From NCBI GenBank assembly GCA_030682175.1, contig JAUXOM010000051.1, positions 1 to 40,228 of the forward strand: a stretch of DNA of 40,228 bases. Direction: 5' to 3'. The translations under genes were made by a program, and so were the position numbers. The notes under the pieces were generated by a model. That model was not told the DNA's origin, searched no databases, and worked only from the letters and a program-made list of their open reading frames with translations. This DNA comes from Rhodocyclaceae bacterium. Its GTDB lineage: Bacteria > Pseudomonadota > Gammaproteobacteria > Burkholderiales > Rhodocyclaceae. Shown here piece after piece: positions 30,923 through 40,117 of the stretch. Each line of letters begins with the position of its first letter. Position 1 is the first letter of the stretch.

Positions 30923-31572
30923 CAGTTCTCGTATGGTGTTGACATGACTGCCAGTGACCCCGATGTTGTTGGTACATCCTGTTCTGGCTTGGTGGTTAGC
31001 CACTGCCTGTCGAATGGATCGCGCTGCAGGTGCTGCAGATTTCGCCGCCGCTGATAGGTGAATAAAGGCCGTGCCTGGCTGCGCAGGTCGGCGATGTCGA
31101 TCAGGCCGAATGGGCCGTCGGGCGTGAGCACGATGTTCCCCAAGTGCAGTGAGCGGAAATAGATGCCGGCGGTGTGAAGCTGGCCGACGAAGCGGAACAA
31201 GCGTTCTCGCAAGTCGTCGGACGCATCGCCCTGCTGGATCAGCTGACGCAGCGTCTGCCCCGCCAGAGGCCAGTAATGTACCGCGTCGCGGGCGACCGAC
31301 GGAATGCGGAAAACATCGATCACCCGTGGGCAGGGAATGCCGCGTTCCGCCAGAGTGTTGGCATTGTCGGCAAAGCGCTGCGCATAAGGGTACCAGGCCG
31401 CCGAAGATATCAATCTTTTGCGGCGAAACAGTTTCAGATAACTGCCATCCTCCAGGTGCAGTACCTTTTCGCCGTGCAGGTCGCGCTCGAGCACCGTGGC
31501 ATTGGCGCGCATGGCAAGGTAGGCGTCGTGTGAAAGGGTCTGCAAAGGGTGAATTCCGTATCCGGGTGGCAC
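30922..31572 (-). CDS. Small LPS-kinase-like protein (toluene-tolerance type)
   Basis: 216 aa with a reduced protein-kinase-like fold. LHLEDGSYLKLFRRKRL holds a probable nucleotide-binding lysine. The region HTAGIYFRSLHLGNIVLTPDGP with FGLIDIADLRSQ resembles the catalytic and metal-binding loops of RfaP/InaA-type kinases, but the HxD triad is weakened to a SLHLGN form, so activity is uncertain. The GTG start at 31572 faces msbA. It is the first gene of a coupled operon: its stop shares a base with the next start. Role in core phosphate chemistry is inferred from the many kinase genes nearby. Confidence 0.6.
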   Translation of the reverse strand: MPPGYGIHPLQTLSHDAYLAMRANATVLERDLHGEKVLHLEDGSYLKLFRRKRLISSAAWYPYAQRFADNANTLAERGIPCPRVIDVFRIPSVARDAVHYWPLAGQTLRQLIQQGDASDDLRERLFRFVGQLHTAGIYFRSLHLGNIVLTPDGPFGLIDIADLRSQARPLFTYQRRRNLQHLQRDPFDRQWLTTKPEQDVPTTSGSLAVMSTPYEN

Positions 31573-31640
31573 ATTCTAGCGCGCTGGAAAAACCATGCCC
31601 ATGCTAGTATTGCCCACCGATCCTGCGGTGCGGTCTGCAC

Positions 31641-33452
31641 ATGCCACCTTCCGATTCGCACGCCACTTCCAGCCTGTCCATTTATTTCCGCCTGCTGGGC
31701 TACGTCAAGCCTTACGCAGGGTTGTTTGCGATAAGCATTCTGGGCTACGTGATTTTTGCCTCATCCCAGCCGATGCTGGCGGCCGTGCTCAAGTATTTCG
31801 TTGATGGACTTATCGATCCGCAGCATGCGGTACTTGCCGGTCTGCCTCTGTTGGGCGGCCTGCAATTGATGCATGCCGTGCCGGCAATGATCGTGTTCAT
31901 CGCCTTGTGGCAAGGCACGGGATCCTTTCTGGGCAATTATTTTCTGGCCAGGGTATCCATGGGGGTCGTTCATGACCTGCGCGTCACCCTGTTCAACAGC
32001 CTGCTGGCCCTGCCCAACAGTTATTTCGACGCGCGCAACTCCGGACACCTGATTTCACGCATCACTTTCAACGTGACGATGGTAACCGGCGCGGCAACCG
32101 ATGCGATCAAGGTGGTCATTCGTGAAGGCCTGACGGTGATCTTCCTGTTTGCCTATCTGCTTTGGACGAACTGGAAACTTACCCTGGTGATGGTGGCGAT
32201 CCTGCCGGTGATTGCGCTGCTGGTGGTGATTGCCAGCCGCAAGTTTCGCCGTCAGGCAAAGAAAATCCAGGCGGCGATGGGCGATGTGACCCATGTGGCG
32301 GCCGAGACCATCCATGGTTATCGCGTGGTCCGTAGTTTTGGCGGCGAGGCATACGAGCGGCAGCGCTTTTTCAAGGCGAGCCTGAACAACACGGCAAAGC
32401 AACTGCGCATGATCCGCACCGGCGCGATCTATACGCCGTTATTGCAGTGGCTGGTCTATAGCGCGATGGCGGTATTGTTTTTCCTCGTGCTTTTGCTGCG
32501 CGGCGAGGCGTCGCCCGGCGACATGGTGGCTTACATCACGGCGGCGGGATTGCTGCCCAAGCCGATCCGCCAGTTGTCGGAGGTCAGTTCGACAATACAA
32601 AAAGGTGTTGCTGCAGCGGACAGCATTTTCCAGCAACTGGACGAACCGCCGGAAACCGATGCCGGCACCGTGGAAAAAGAGCGTGTCACCGGGCGCGTCG
32701 AGGTGCGCGATCTATCGTTCAGCTATGCGGGCAGCGACAAACGGGTGCTTGATGCCGTAAATTTCATTATTGAACCCGGACAGATGGTTGCCTTGGTGGG
32801 CCGCTCCGGTAGCGGCAAGACGACACTCGCCAACCTGATCCCGCGTTACTACCATCACGCTGCCGGGCAGATTCTTGTCGATGGTGTTGATGTCGAGCAC
32901 TACACTTTGCGCAACCTGCGCCGCCACATTTCCGTGGTGACCCAGCAGGTGACGCTGTTCAACGACACGGTCGCAAACAATATTGCTTATGGGGATCTGG
33001 CTGGCGCTCCGCGTGCCGATATTGAACGAGCGGCGGAAGCCGCCTTTGCCCGGGAATTCATCGAGCAATTGCCGCAGAGTTTCGATACTCCCGTCGGTGA
33101 AAACGGCGTGCTGCTTTCCGGCGGCCAGCGCCAGCGACTCGCCATTGCGCGCGCCATCCTGAAAAATGCACCGATCCTGATCCTCGACGAGGCGACTTCG
33201 GCGCTCGACACGGAATCGGAGCGCCATATCCAGGCCGCGCTGGAACGGCTCATGCGGGATCGCTCGACGCTGGTGATCGCCCACCGGCTGTCGACGATCG
33301 AGCGGGCCGATATGATCATGGTGATGGAGCAGGGAAGCATTGTCGAGCAGGGCAGTCATGCCGAACTGCTTGCCATTGATGGCCACTATGCCCGTTTGCA
33401 TGCAATGCAGTTTCAGGAGACGAAGGAAGCGGAATCCGCCTCACAGGTCTGA
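31641..33452 (+). CDS. msbA: Lipid A/LPS flippase, ABC transporter MsbA
   Basis: 603 aa, the full half-transporter size. Six membrane helices (from LSIYFRLLGYVKPYAGLFAI) precede an ATPase domain: Walker A GRSGSGKTT (387-395), signature LLSGGQRQRLAIARA, Walker B ILILDEATSALD and the H-loop VIAHRLSTIE. The TM-domain segments DLRVTLFNSLLALPNSYFD and SGHLISRITFNV match MsbA. A homodimer would flip core-lipid A across the inner membrane. It diverges from the kinase-like operon across a 68-base gap and converges with the double-kinase gene two bases beyond its stop. Confidence 0.93.
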   Translation: MPPSDSHATSSLSIYFRLLGYVKPYAGLFAISILGYVIFASSQPMLAAVLKYFVDGLIDPQHAVLAGLPLLGGLQLMHAVPAMIVFIALWQGTGSFLGNYFLARVSMGVVHDLRVTLFNSLLALPNSYFDARNSGHLISRITFNVTMVTGAATDAIKVVIREGLTVIFLFAYLLWTNWKLTLVMVAILPVIALLVVIASRKFRRQAKKIQAAMGDVTHVAAETIHGYRVVRSFGGEAYERQRFFKASLNNTAKQLRMIRTGAIYTPLLQWLVYSAMAVLFFLVLLLRGEASPGDMVAYITAAGLLPKPIRQLSEVSSTIQKGVAAADSIFQQLDEPPETDAGTVEKERVTGRVEVRDLSFSYAGSDKRVLDAVNFIIEPGQMVALVGRSGSGKTTLANLIPRYYHHAAGQILVDGVDVEHYTLRNLRRHISVVTQQVTLFNDTVANNIAYGDLAGAPRADIERAAEAAFAREFIEQLPQSFDTPVGENGVLLSGGQRQRLAIARAILKNAPILILDEATSALDTESERHIQAALERLMRDRSTLVIAHRLSTIERADMIMVMEQGSIVEQGSHAELLAIDGHYARLHAMQFQETKEAESASQV

Positions 33453-33454
33453 CG

Positions 33455-34876
33455 CTATCCGGGGGGCAACACCGCATCCAGTGCTTGTCCGAGAACACTG
33501 CCTTCCGGCCAGTTGCGGAGCAAGCGTTTTCGATCCCTCTGCCAGGACCGCATGAAGGCGGCGCTATCGCGATGTTGGCGCATTGCGTCCAGATCGATCA
33601 GGCTCAAGCGGGTGCCACACCATAGCAGGTTGGTGGCCTTGAGGTCGCCGTGAGTGATCCGCGCCTCGGCAAGCTGATGAAATAGCGCGCCAATGGTGGA
33701 AATATCCGGGTTGGGCCGTTCCGCAGGAGCAATAGTTGAAAAACGAGCGGCGAGACTGTCACCGTTGCAGTGTTCGACAATCAGCCAGGCGGTGCCGCGC
33801 AGGCGTTGCAATGGGCCGTAGCGACTTTCGATCATTGCCAGCGGGCGCGGCGTGGCGATGCCGAGAAACTCCAGGCGGTGCCCCGCCACCCACGAGTGCC
33901 AGGCGCGGCTCGGCCGCCAGCAACGGGAAAGGGCATGTCCGGGCCCCTTGATGTTGTAGCGCTTGATGACCAGTTTTCTGCCGCCATGCTCGATCAAGGC
34001 GAGGGTTGCCGTTCTGCCCTGTTTGAGGGGCGTGCCTGCATCAAGCCAGCGGTCCGGGTCGGCAAGGATCGGAGCGAGGAAATCCGCTTCGTTGCGGACC
34101 ATTGCCACAAAGCGGTTCCGCTGTTGCTCCACCTTGAAGAGGCTGCAATCACGCAGGCATTTTTTCAGGTAATCCTTGAGCCGGTGTTGGCGTGTCCGCG
34201 CAATCGCTGAATCGAGCGGCGACAAATCCAGGGGCAGATCAGGGTTGCCGGAGCGGTATGCGGCGAGCAGGGTTTCCCGACATGTGGCCTCGCCGGACGG
34301 CGGCAGCTGCGCCAGCAATAGCGCAAGGTTGTCCAGCAAGTCTGCCACGGAGCGGCTGACGCGCACCGCATCGCCATCGATAATGTAGATCGCGCCGTCC
34401 TTGAGCAGAAAGTTCCCGAGATGGGCGTCATCATGGACGAGACCTTGCGCATGCATCAAGCCAAGGGTTTTGAACGCCAACCCAAGTTGGGCGAGATGAA
34501 GGTCATCCAGCGTTTCGGGCAACGGCAGCAGATCGCGTGATCCGTCAATGAATTCGGTCAGTACATAGTGCCCGCGCGATTGCAGCCGGCCAGCCGCGAG
34601 CAGGCGCGGGGTCGGCAAATTGCGCTGCGTCAGCATGCCGATACCGCGACATTCCCGCTGCCAGTGGCGTGCGCTGTCGCGTGGGGTGATGAACAGTTTC
34701 ATCACGACAGTCAGACCGTTGAGCTCGCCGATGGCGGTGATGCGTTTGCCGGGCAGGACGCGCAGCAGTTGACGCAGCAGGAGCGTCTTACCGCCATCGA
34801 GTTCAATGCGTGCTGGTGCGTTGGGGCTGCGGCCGGCCTCGCACAAGCTCGCGGCAGTTTCCAGTGGCAGGCTCAT
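33455..34876 (-). CDS. Two-domain LPS-kinase-type protein
   Basis: 473 aa with two tandem kinase-like domains. Domain 1 (about 1-230) has the catalytic loop VHDDAHLGNFLL and the metal motif IIDGDAVR. Domain 2 (about 250-473) has KQGRTATLALIE, KLVIKRYNIKGPG, HGDLKATNLL and LIDLDAM. Both loops keep HxD and the Asn, so both could be active. This fits the RIO/RfaP-type enzymes that phosphorylate core heptoses. From memory, P. aeruginosa carries a similar two-domain protein beside its waaP cluster. Start ATG overlaps the upstream stop by 4 bases. Last gene of the waaG operon and convergent with msbA. Confidence 0.8.
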   Translation of the reverse strand: MSLPLETAASLCEAGRSPNAPARIELDGGKTLLLRQLLRVLPGKRITAIGELNGLTVVMKLFITPRDSARHWQRECRGIGMLTQRNLPTPRLLAAGRLQSRGHYVLTEFIDGSRDLLPLPETLDDLHLAQLGLAFKTLGLMHAQGLVHDDAHLGNFLLKDGAIYIIDGDAVRVSRSVADLLDNLALLLAQLPPSGEATCRETLLAAYRSGNPDLPLDLSPLDSAIARTRQHRLKDYLKKCLRDCSLFKVEQQRNRFVAMVRNEADFLAPILADPDRWLDAGTPLKQGRTATLALIEHGGRKLVIKRYNIKGPGHALSRCWRPSRAWHSWVAGHRLEFLGIATPRPLAMIESRYGPLQRLRGTAWLIVEHCNGDSLAARFSTIAPAERPNPDISTIGALFHQLAEARITHGDLKATNLLWCGTRLSLIDLDAMRQHRDSAAFMRSWQRDRKRLLRNWPEGSVLGQALDAVLPPG

Positions 34877-35619
34877 TCCCGCCCCTTGAAAAAACCGATG
34901 ATCTTCCGAATGCGCTGCTTGTCGGTTTCATCGAGCCGGCGCTTTTGTGCATAGTCGAGGTAGAAGCGCAGTCTGCGGGTGCGGGTGAGGTGATATTTCG
35001 CCAGTTTGTCCAGGCAAGCCAGATCCTTGACGATGCGGTATTGCAGGAAAGGATTCCACCAGAAGCCGCCGCTCGGGCAGTCAATCAGGTAAAGCGTCGG
35101 CACGTCGGCATCATCGACCAGCAGGTTGCGCCATTTCAGGTCGTTGTGCACGAAGCCATGGTTGTGCATGGAGCGGGTGATCCCGGCGAGCTGGTGAGAG
35201 ACGCCGTCCAGCCAGCGCCGACTTTGCAGGCGCGGATCGCCTGAGAGGGCGAGCTGTCGCAAGTCGGCGGCGTTGGCGATCCCTGCCGTGATCAGTGCGC
35301 CGCGCACAAAGCGGCCCCAGCGTTGTTCCAGTCCATAGGCAACCAGCGGCGCGGTCGGGATGCCCCAAGCCGCAAAACGTTGCAAATTCTGCCATTCCGA
35401 CTTCACGCGCGGGGTGACAAAGCGGCGCCGCAAGGGTTTGCTGCCCAGACCGGCATAACGCTTGATGTAGTAGTCATGGTCGCCGACGCGCACGCGGATT
35501 ACCTTGCTCATCGGGTCGCTGGCCACGACCTCGCCGTCAAGGGCGAACACGGCATCCAGGTCGGCGAAACATCGAGCGGCTGCTGCGTCAGTATCGGGCA
35601 GGATTTGCCAACTGCTCAC
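34873..35619 (-). CDS. LPS core kinase (InaA/WapP-like)
   Basis: 248 aa, single kinase-like domain. VRVGDHDYYIKRYAG carries the likely ATP lysine; HNHGFVHNDLKWRNLLVDD is the catalytic loop with HND and the metal Asn; LIDCPSGGFWWNP replaces the DFG-type motif. The last 60 residues are basic and helical. Probably adds phosphate to a heptose of the LPS core, which strengthens the outer membrane. The GTG start overlaps the waaP stop (GTGA). Which sugar is phosphorylated is not known. Confidence 0.8.
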   Translation of the reverse strand: MSSWQILPDTDAAAARCFADLDAVFALDGEVVASDPMSKVIRVRVGDHDYYIKRYAGLGSKPLRRRFVTPRVKSEWQNLQRFAAWGIPTAPLVAYGLEQRWGRFVRGALITAGIANAADLRQLALSGDPRLQSRRWLDGVSHQLAGITRSMHNHGFVHNDLKWRNLLVDDADVPTLYLIDCPSGGFWWNPFLQYRIVKDLACLDKLAKYHLTRTRRLRFYLDYAQKRRLDETDKQRIRKIIGFFKGRE

Positions 35620-36443
35620 GATTCAGCCCCGGGCGCGTACTTGCGTCGGTAACGTGCCATGAGGCGTGCCGCTTCGCGTTCGAGATGGTCCAGCAGTTCT
35701 CTTTCCTCTTGCAGGATGGTGCGCAGGGGCCGTGTGAAGTAATTGCGCAGAAAGCGCAGCCGGTCGCGTTGCGTCAGGCCGATTGCGCTGGCTGAAAAGT
35801 ACAGTGCGGCGAGATCCTTGTTGCGCCAGCGGAGCGGCGTCTTCCTGCGTGCCTGGGCACGATGCAGATCAATCAATGACAGACGCAGCGCCGTTGCCGA
35901 AGGAACGGGTTCGAGATGCAGCAAAAAGTGACAGATGTAGAAGTCACGGTGATTTACCCCGCCTTCATGCATGGCCCTGGCGATCTGCGCAACACGCCGG
36001 ATCAGTGCATGTTTCAGTGCCGTCGGCGGCGGCTGTTGCGGCCAGTCGCGGCAGAAGTCCTCGAGGCTGATCGTCGGGGCGAGTTCCGCGGTGATGAGAA
36101 AGGACTGCCGGCGGGCCGGATTTGCGCCGCGCTCGCCGAATGCCACGGCCTGCATCGTGTCGATCCCCAGTGCATGCAGACGTTGCAAGGCCCGCCATTC
36201 GTTGCCCGCACCCAGGACCGGCAGACGCGCAGACATGAGGTTCTTGAAAATCTCGCGCCAGCCCACGCCGCGGTGGATTTTGACGAAATAACCGCGACCG
36301 GCGATCTCGGTGCGAAAAGTGCGACGGCCTTCCAGTTCGCGGAATATCTGCCCGTGCAGGGCTTCCGCCGCGATGAACGGATCCTGTCCGGCCCACAGGC
36401 TGCGGAGGGGTTCGTCCAGAAAAATCGTGGCATGGTCACTCAT
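35616..36443 (-). CDS. waaP: LPS core heptose(I) kinase
   Basis: 275 aa. IAGRGYFVKIHRGVGWREIFKN and the catalytic-loop region GVNHRDFYICHFLLH are specific to RfaP/WaaP; LSLIDLHRAQ is the metal loop. FRELEGRRTFR precedes the ATP site. WaaP phosphorylates heptose I at the inner leaflet. The start ATG (MSDHATIFLDEPL) overlaps the waaG stop by 4 bases, so I reject the longer frame. It lies directly after waaG, the usual pairing. Confidence 0.9.
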   Translation of the reverse strand: MSDHATIFLDEPLRSLWAGQDPFIAAEALHGQIFRELEGRRTFRTEIAGRGYFVKIHRGVGWREIFKNLMSARLPVLGAGNEWRALQRLHALGIDTMQAVAFGERGANPARRQSFLITAELAPTISLEDFCRDWPQQPPPTALKHALIRRVAQIARAMHEGGVNHRDFYICHFLLHLEPVPSATALRLSLIDLHRAQARRKTPLRWRNKDLAALYFSASAIGLTQRDRLRFLRNYFTRPLRTILQEERELLDHLEREAARLMARYRRKYAPGAES

Positions 36444-37561
36444 GACGCAGCCCGCAATATGACATCGGCCGCCCGCTCGGGCAGGCTGTACAAGTCTGCC
36501 CGGTCCGCGAACGCCAGTCCGTTGGCGCTCCACTGACGCCTGGCGATGTCGTTCGACAGCATTTCAGCCAGCATCCGGTTGAGCGTTTCTTGCGCGAAGG
36601 GCAGCGGTACGACGCGGCCGACGTTGGCCTCCTCGATGTAATGCGCATAGCCGCAGACGGCTGAAGTAAGCACCGGCAAACCGGCAACCACAGCCTCCAG
36701 CAACACCGTGCCCGTATTCTCGTTGTAGGCCGGATGGATCAGCAGGTCGGCGCCCAGCAGAAAGCGCGGAATATCGTCACGACCTTTAAGGATGCTTACC
36801 TGCTTCTGCAGGCCAAGCGCCACGATCTGTTTTTCGAAGGGGCGCGGCTCGTCCTGGCCGATGACGATAAGCCGCGTGCGGACTCGCAGTTCACCGGGAA
36901 GGCTGGCCAGCGCCTTCAGACTGCGATCCAGCCCCTTGGTCTTGAAGCCTGAGCCGATCTGCACCAGTAACAGGTCTTCCTCTGCCAATGCGAATTCGCG
37001 GCGAAAGGCGTCACGGATTTCGGTGGCATTGGCCGGTGCGCGCCGGTCCAGGTCGATCCCGGGTGGCAACAGATGGAAACGCTCCGCGGGCGTACCATAG
37101 TGACGCATGAACAGCGGCTGTTGCAATGCAGAAATCAGCAGAATTTCAGTGTTACTGCCAGTGCCGAATACTGCCCGTTCGAAGGCGGCGAAATGCCGGT
37201 AGCGCCCGGTGAGGCGATAGAGCGGATTGCGCAGGGTGCGTGCCTTATCCTCGAAACAGGGGTCTGCGGAGTAATACACGTCCAGTCCCGGCATCTTGTT
37301 GAAACCGATCACCCGGTCGACCGGTCGTGCGGCCAGGTCAGACTGGACCCAGCGAGAAAACCTTTCATAGCGGCGATGATTGGTCATCGCCTTCACCGGC
37401 ACCAGGATGATTTCAAAGCCAGCGGGTATGTCGCCTTGCCACTGCAAGACGTATACGCGTATGTCATGCCCGCGCTTCTGGCAGGCAAGCGCAATCCGCA
37501 GGAAGTCGCGCTGCAGCCCGCCGAAGGGGAAGTACTTGAATAACGTGAATGCCAACCGCAT
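36440..37561 (-). CDS. waaG: LPS core glucosyltransferase, GT4 family
   Basis: 373 aa. The N terminus RLAFTLFKYFPFGGLQRDFLR is the WaaG/RfaG hallmark. AFTRE of the GT-B hinge appears as VQIGSGFKTKGLDRSLKAL; the donor site has LIHPAYNENTGTVLLEAV with the E-x7-E motif (ENTGTVLLE) and GLPVLTSAVCGYAHYI. WaaG adds the first outer-core hexose (glucose in E. coli) to heptose II. The gene follows a kinase gene by 4 bases and overlaps waaP by 4. The exact sugar is not shown by sequence alone. Confidence 0.92.
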   Translation of the reverse strand: MRLAFTLFKYFPFGGLQRDFLRIALACQKRGHDIRVYVLQWQGDIPAGFEIILVPVKAMTNHRRYERFSRWVQSDLAARPVDRVIGFNKMPGLDVYYSADPCFEDKARTLRNPLYRLTGRYRHFAAFERAVFGTGSNTEILLISALQQPLFMRHYGTPAERFHLLPPGIDLDRRAPANATEIRDAFRREFALAEEDLLLVQIGSGFKTKGLDRSLKALASLPGELRVRTRLIVIGQDEPRPFEKQIVALGLQKQVSILKGRDDIPRFLLGADLLIHPAYNENTGTVLLEAVVAGLPVLTSAVCGYAHYIEEANVGRVVPLPFAQETLNRMLAEMLSNDIARRQWSANGLAFADRADLYSLPERAADVILRAAS

Positions 37562-37565
37562 TCCA

Positions 37566-38384
37566 TCAGCCTTTTCTGGTTGCGAGATGTCGGGTCAGGG
37601 GTTGGATCCGGTTTTTCTTTAACAAACGCGACTCGATATCGTGCCACAGCCATTTTGCGTAAGGCGTGGCGCGGGTTATCCCTAAATACATCTTGAGGAA
37701 ACGCAAGCGATCACAGCGACTCCACTGGAGGGAGCCGCGTGCCAGGCAGTATAGGTCGCGCCGGGAACAGAAAATGCTGAAAGGTCGCCAGCGGGATAAT
37801 TCCAGGTCGATCACGCGAGCCTCGACACGCTCATCCGGGTTCGTGCGTACGAAGATGTGTTTTGGGAAAAAACAATTATGCTGAATGCCGTGCTGGTGAA
37901 TCTTTCTCAGGAGGTCGGCGACAGCTTCCATGTAGCGAAGTCGAATCAGGCGTTCTGGCGCCCCATTGGTGAGCCACTGCTGCACCAGCTCTTCCATCGA
38001 TTGGAAACCAGTCAGTTCCTCGGTGGCAAGAATGGCGCGATGCCCCCGAGCTTTACTCCGCAGCGCAAAATAAACGGGCTCAAGTGCCGGGATTCCGTGT
38101 TCCCGGTAGTCCATGATCTTGTTGAACTCCCGCAGAAATGTGGGAATACCTCTGATCGGATGGCGCCATGAAAAAGTACCGTGATTTTCCTGGCGCTTGA
38201 GGAATATGGCGGTTTTACCACCTTCCGGCAGGCTTAATTCGTGACGGGCAACACCGCTCCATCCACCGCGTCGTCGATTGGGTTCCTCGAACCACTCGGT
38301 ATCAAGGCGCCACAAGTCCTCAAAATCCAGCAGGCCGTTATCGGCGAGGATCTTGCGCCATTTCTCGTTGATGAAATCTCTCAT
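37566..38384 (-). CDS. LPS kinase InaA-family protein with atypical catalytic loop
   Basis: 272 aa, kinase-like. ELSLPEGGKTAIFLKRQENH holds the ATP lysine; GIPALEPVYFALR and ILATEELTGFQSMEEL are typical of this family. The catalytic loop reads QHGIQHNCFFPKHIFV, with Asn-Cys where HxD is expected, and RVIDLELSRW is the metal loop. InaA-type proteins often use such diverged loops, so this may still bind nucleotide; whether it phosphorylates anything is unclear. ATG overlaps the stop of the small upstream ORF by 4 bases, and the gene lies 4 bases before waaG. Confidence 0.78.
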   Translation of the reverse strand: MRDFINEKWRKILADNGLLDFEDLWRLDTEWFEEPNRRRGGWSGVARHELSLPEGGKTAIFLKRQENHGTFSWRHPIRGIPTFLREFNKIMDYREHGIPALEPVYFALRSKARGHRAILATEELTGFQSMEELVQQWLTNGAPERLIRLRYMEAVADLLRKIHQHGIQHNCFFPKHIFVRTNPDERVEARVIDLELSRWRPFSIFCSRRDLYCLARGSLQWSRCDRLRFLKMYLGITRATPYAKWLWHDIESRLLKKNRIQPLTRHLATRKG

Positions 38385-38584
38385 GAAAAATCAGCCGGCC
38401 CTGGCGCATGCACCGGATGGCGGCGCATCATTATTTTCCGCTGTCCAATGGCATTAAAAACAGCTAATATGCAATCTGTGTAGTCGCGTTGCTCGTTATC
38501 AGTTAATCGGACTCGCGACAAAAGTGAAGCGGTAACTGGGTTGTCTGGCATGGCGCGCACAATAACAGGTTTTTGTGCGGGCAT
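38381..38584 (-). CDS. Small protein at the head of the waaG operon
   Basis: 67 aa, unknown. It begins MPAQKPVIVRAMPDNPVTAS and contains the charged LTDNEQRDYTD and IGQRKIMMRRHP. ATG 38584 has a clear AGGAG eight bases upstream; an ATG at 38605 would add seven residues. Its stop overlaps the start of the InaA-type gene (ATGA), which argues for real, coupled translation. No signal peptide or membrane segment. It could be a leader-type ORF instead of a working protein. Confidence 0.5.
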   Translation of the reverse strand: MPAQKPVIVRAMPDNPVTASLLSRVRLTDNEQRDYTDCILAVFNAIGQRKIMMRRHPVHAPGPADFS

Positions 38585-38666
38585 AATCTGCTCCTGAGTG
38601 GCCATCAACCTTTGCAAATCCTCACTGACCCAACTTGCTTGCCCCTGAACCAGATAGGACCCAGCT

Positions 38667-40013
38667 ATGAAAATTACCGTGATTGGCACCGGCTATGTCG
38701 GATTGGTTTCAGGCGCTTGCCTGGCGGATGTCGGCAACGATGTGCTCTGCCTCGATGTCGATGCCGAAAAAATCAGAATTCTGGAAAGTGGCGGCATTCC
38801 GATTCATGAACCGGGACTGCTGGAGATTGTCCGCAATAATGTTGCCGCGGGCCGCCTGAAATTCACCACGGACATCGCCAAGGCCGTGGCGCATGGCACG
38901 ATCCAGTTTATTGCCGTCGGCACGCCACCCGACGAGGATGGTTCGGCGGATATGCAATATGTATTGTCCGCCGCGCGCAACATCGGCCTGCACATGAACG
39001 ACTACAAGGTGGTTGTGGATAAGTCCACCGTGCCGGTTGGTACTGGCGACAAGGTCAGGCAGGCTATCGCCGAGACGCTGGCCGGGCGTGGTGTGGAACT
39101 TCCCTTCGCCGTGGTGTCCAACCCGGAATTTCTCAAGGAAGGCGCTGCGGTCGAGGATTTCATGCGCCCTGACCGTATCATTGTCGGCACCGAGGATGAG
39201 CAGGCCATTCAGTTCATGCGCACAATTTACGCGCCGTTTCAGCGCAATCGTGAGCGCTTGATCGTCATGGATATCCGCTCGGCCGAACTGACCAAGTATG
39301 CGGCGAATGCGATGCTGGCGACGCGCATCTCGTTCATGAACGAATTGGCCAACCTCGCCGAAGCACTGGGCGCCGACATCGAGATGGTGCGCCATGGCAT
39401 TGGCTCCGATCCGCGCATCGGCTTCCATTTCCTGTACCCCGGTTGCGGCTATGGCGGCTCGTGTTTCCCGAAGGATGTGCAAGCCCTGCGGCGCACTGCC
39501 CGCGGCGCAGCCGGCATCGATCTCAAGGTGCTCGATGCGGTCGAGGCGGCCAACGATGCCCAGAAGCATGTCCTGGCCAGGAAAGTCCTTGCTCGTTTCG
39601 GCACCGGTCCGGATCGCGCCGATCTCGGCGGGCGGCGCTTCGCGCTCTGGGGCCTGGCCTTCAAACCCAATACCGACGATATGCGCGAAGCGCCCAGCCG
39701 CTACCTGATTGCCGATCTATTGGCGGCCGGCGCAACGGTTGTCGCCCATGACCCGGTGGCGATGGACGAGGCCCGCCGCATCTACGGTGACGAAAAACGC
39801 CTGAGCTATGCCGCCACGCCGCGGGAAGCGCTGGCCGACGCCGACGCACTGATCATTGCCACCGAGTGGAAGGTGTTCCGCAGCCCCGATTTCGATGGCA
39901 TGCGCCAGTCACTCAAGCAGCCCGTGATCTTCGACGGCCGCAATCTCTACGATCCGCGCGAAATGCGCGAGCGCGGCTTCGAATATCTGCCGATTGGCCG
40001 GCCGCAAGCTTGA
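38667..40013 (+). CDS. ugd: UDP-glucose 6-dehydrogenase (nucleotide-sugar dehydrogenase)
   Basis: 448 aa. The NAD site [20 protein letters not shown] lies at the start; [20 protein letters not shown] and the catalytic cysteine in YGGSCFPKD (C266) fix the family. [12 protein letters not shown] is the C-terminal UDP-sugar site. It oxidises UDP-glucose to UDP-glucuronate, a precursor for uronic acids in capsule or LPS core. GDP-mannose dehydrogenase is the main alternative, but the length and the SCFPKD region favour UDP-glucose. It diverges from the small ORF at 38584, with a shared gap of about 80 bases. Confidence 0.9.
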   Translation: MKITVIGTGYVGLVSGACLADVGNDVLCLDVDAEKIRILESGGIPIHEPGLLEIVRNNVAAGRLKFTTDIAKAVAHGTIQFIAVGTPPDEDGSADMQYVLSAARNIGLHMNDYKVVVDKSTVPVGTGDKVRQAIAETLAGRGVELPFAVVSNPEFLKEGAAVEDFMRPDRIIVGTEDEQAIQFMRTIYAPFQRNRERLIVMDIRSAELTKYAANAMLATRISFMNELANLAEALGADIEMVRHGIGSDPRIGFHFLYPGCGYGGSCFPKDVQALRRTARGAAGIDLKVLDAVEAANDAQKHVLARKVLARFGTGPDRADLGGRRFALWGLAFKPNTDDMREAPSRYLIADLLAAGATVVAHDPVAMDEARRIYGDEKRLSYAATPREALADADALIIATEWKVFRSPDFDGMRQSLKQPVIFDGRNLYDPREMRERGFEYLPIGRPQA

Positions 40014-40022
40014 CGCACGGCG

Positions 40023-40070
40023 TGCCCCATGCGGGGCACGTCATACTTGCGGCGGGGCACGCTATCCGGC
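40023..40070. repeat. GC-rich repeat after ugd, sibling of the waaA insert
   Basis: GCCCCATGCGGGGCAC, TCATAC and CGGGGCAC occur in the same order and spacing as in the in-frame insert of waaA (23911-23958, opposite strand). It begins about 10 bases after the ugd stop. Confidence 0.6.
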
Positions 40071-40117
40071 AAGTCCCGCGGGGATTCCGGCGCGCGTCAA
40101 GGTAGTTGTCGCCTCGG

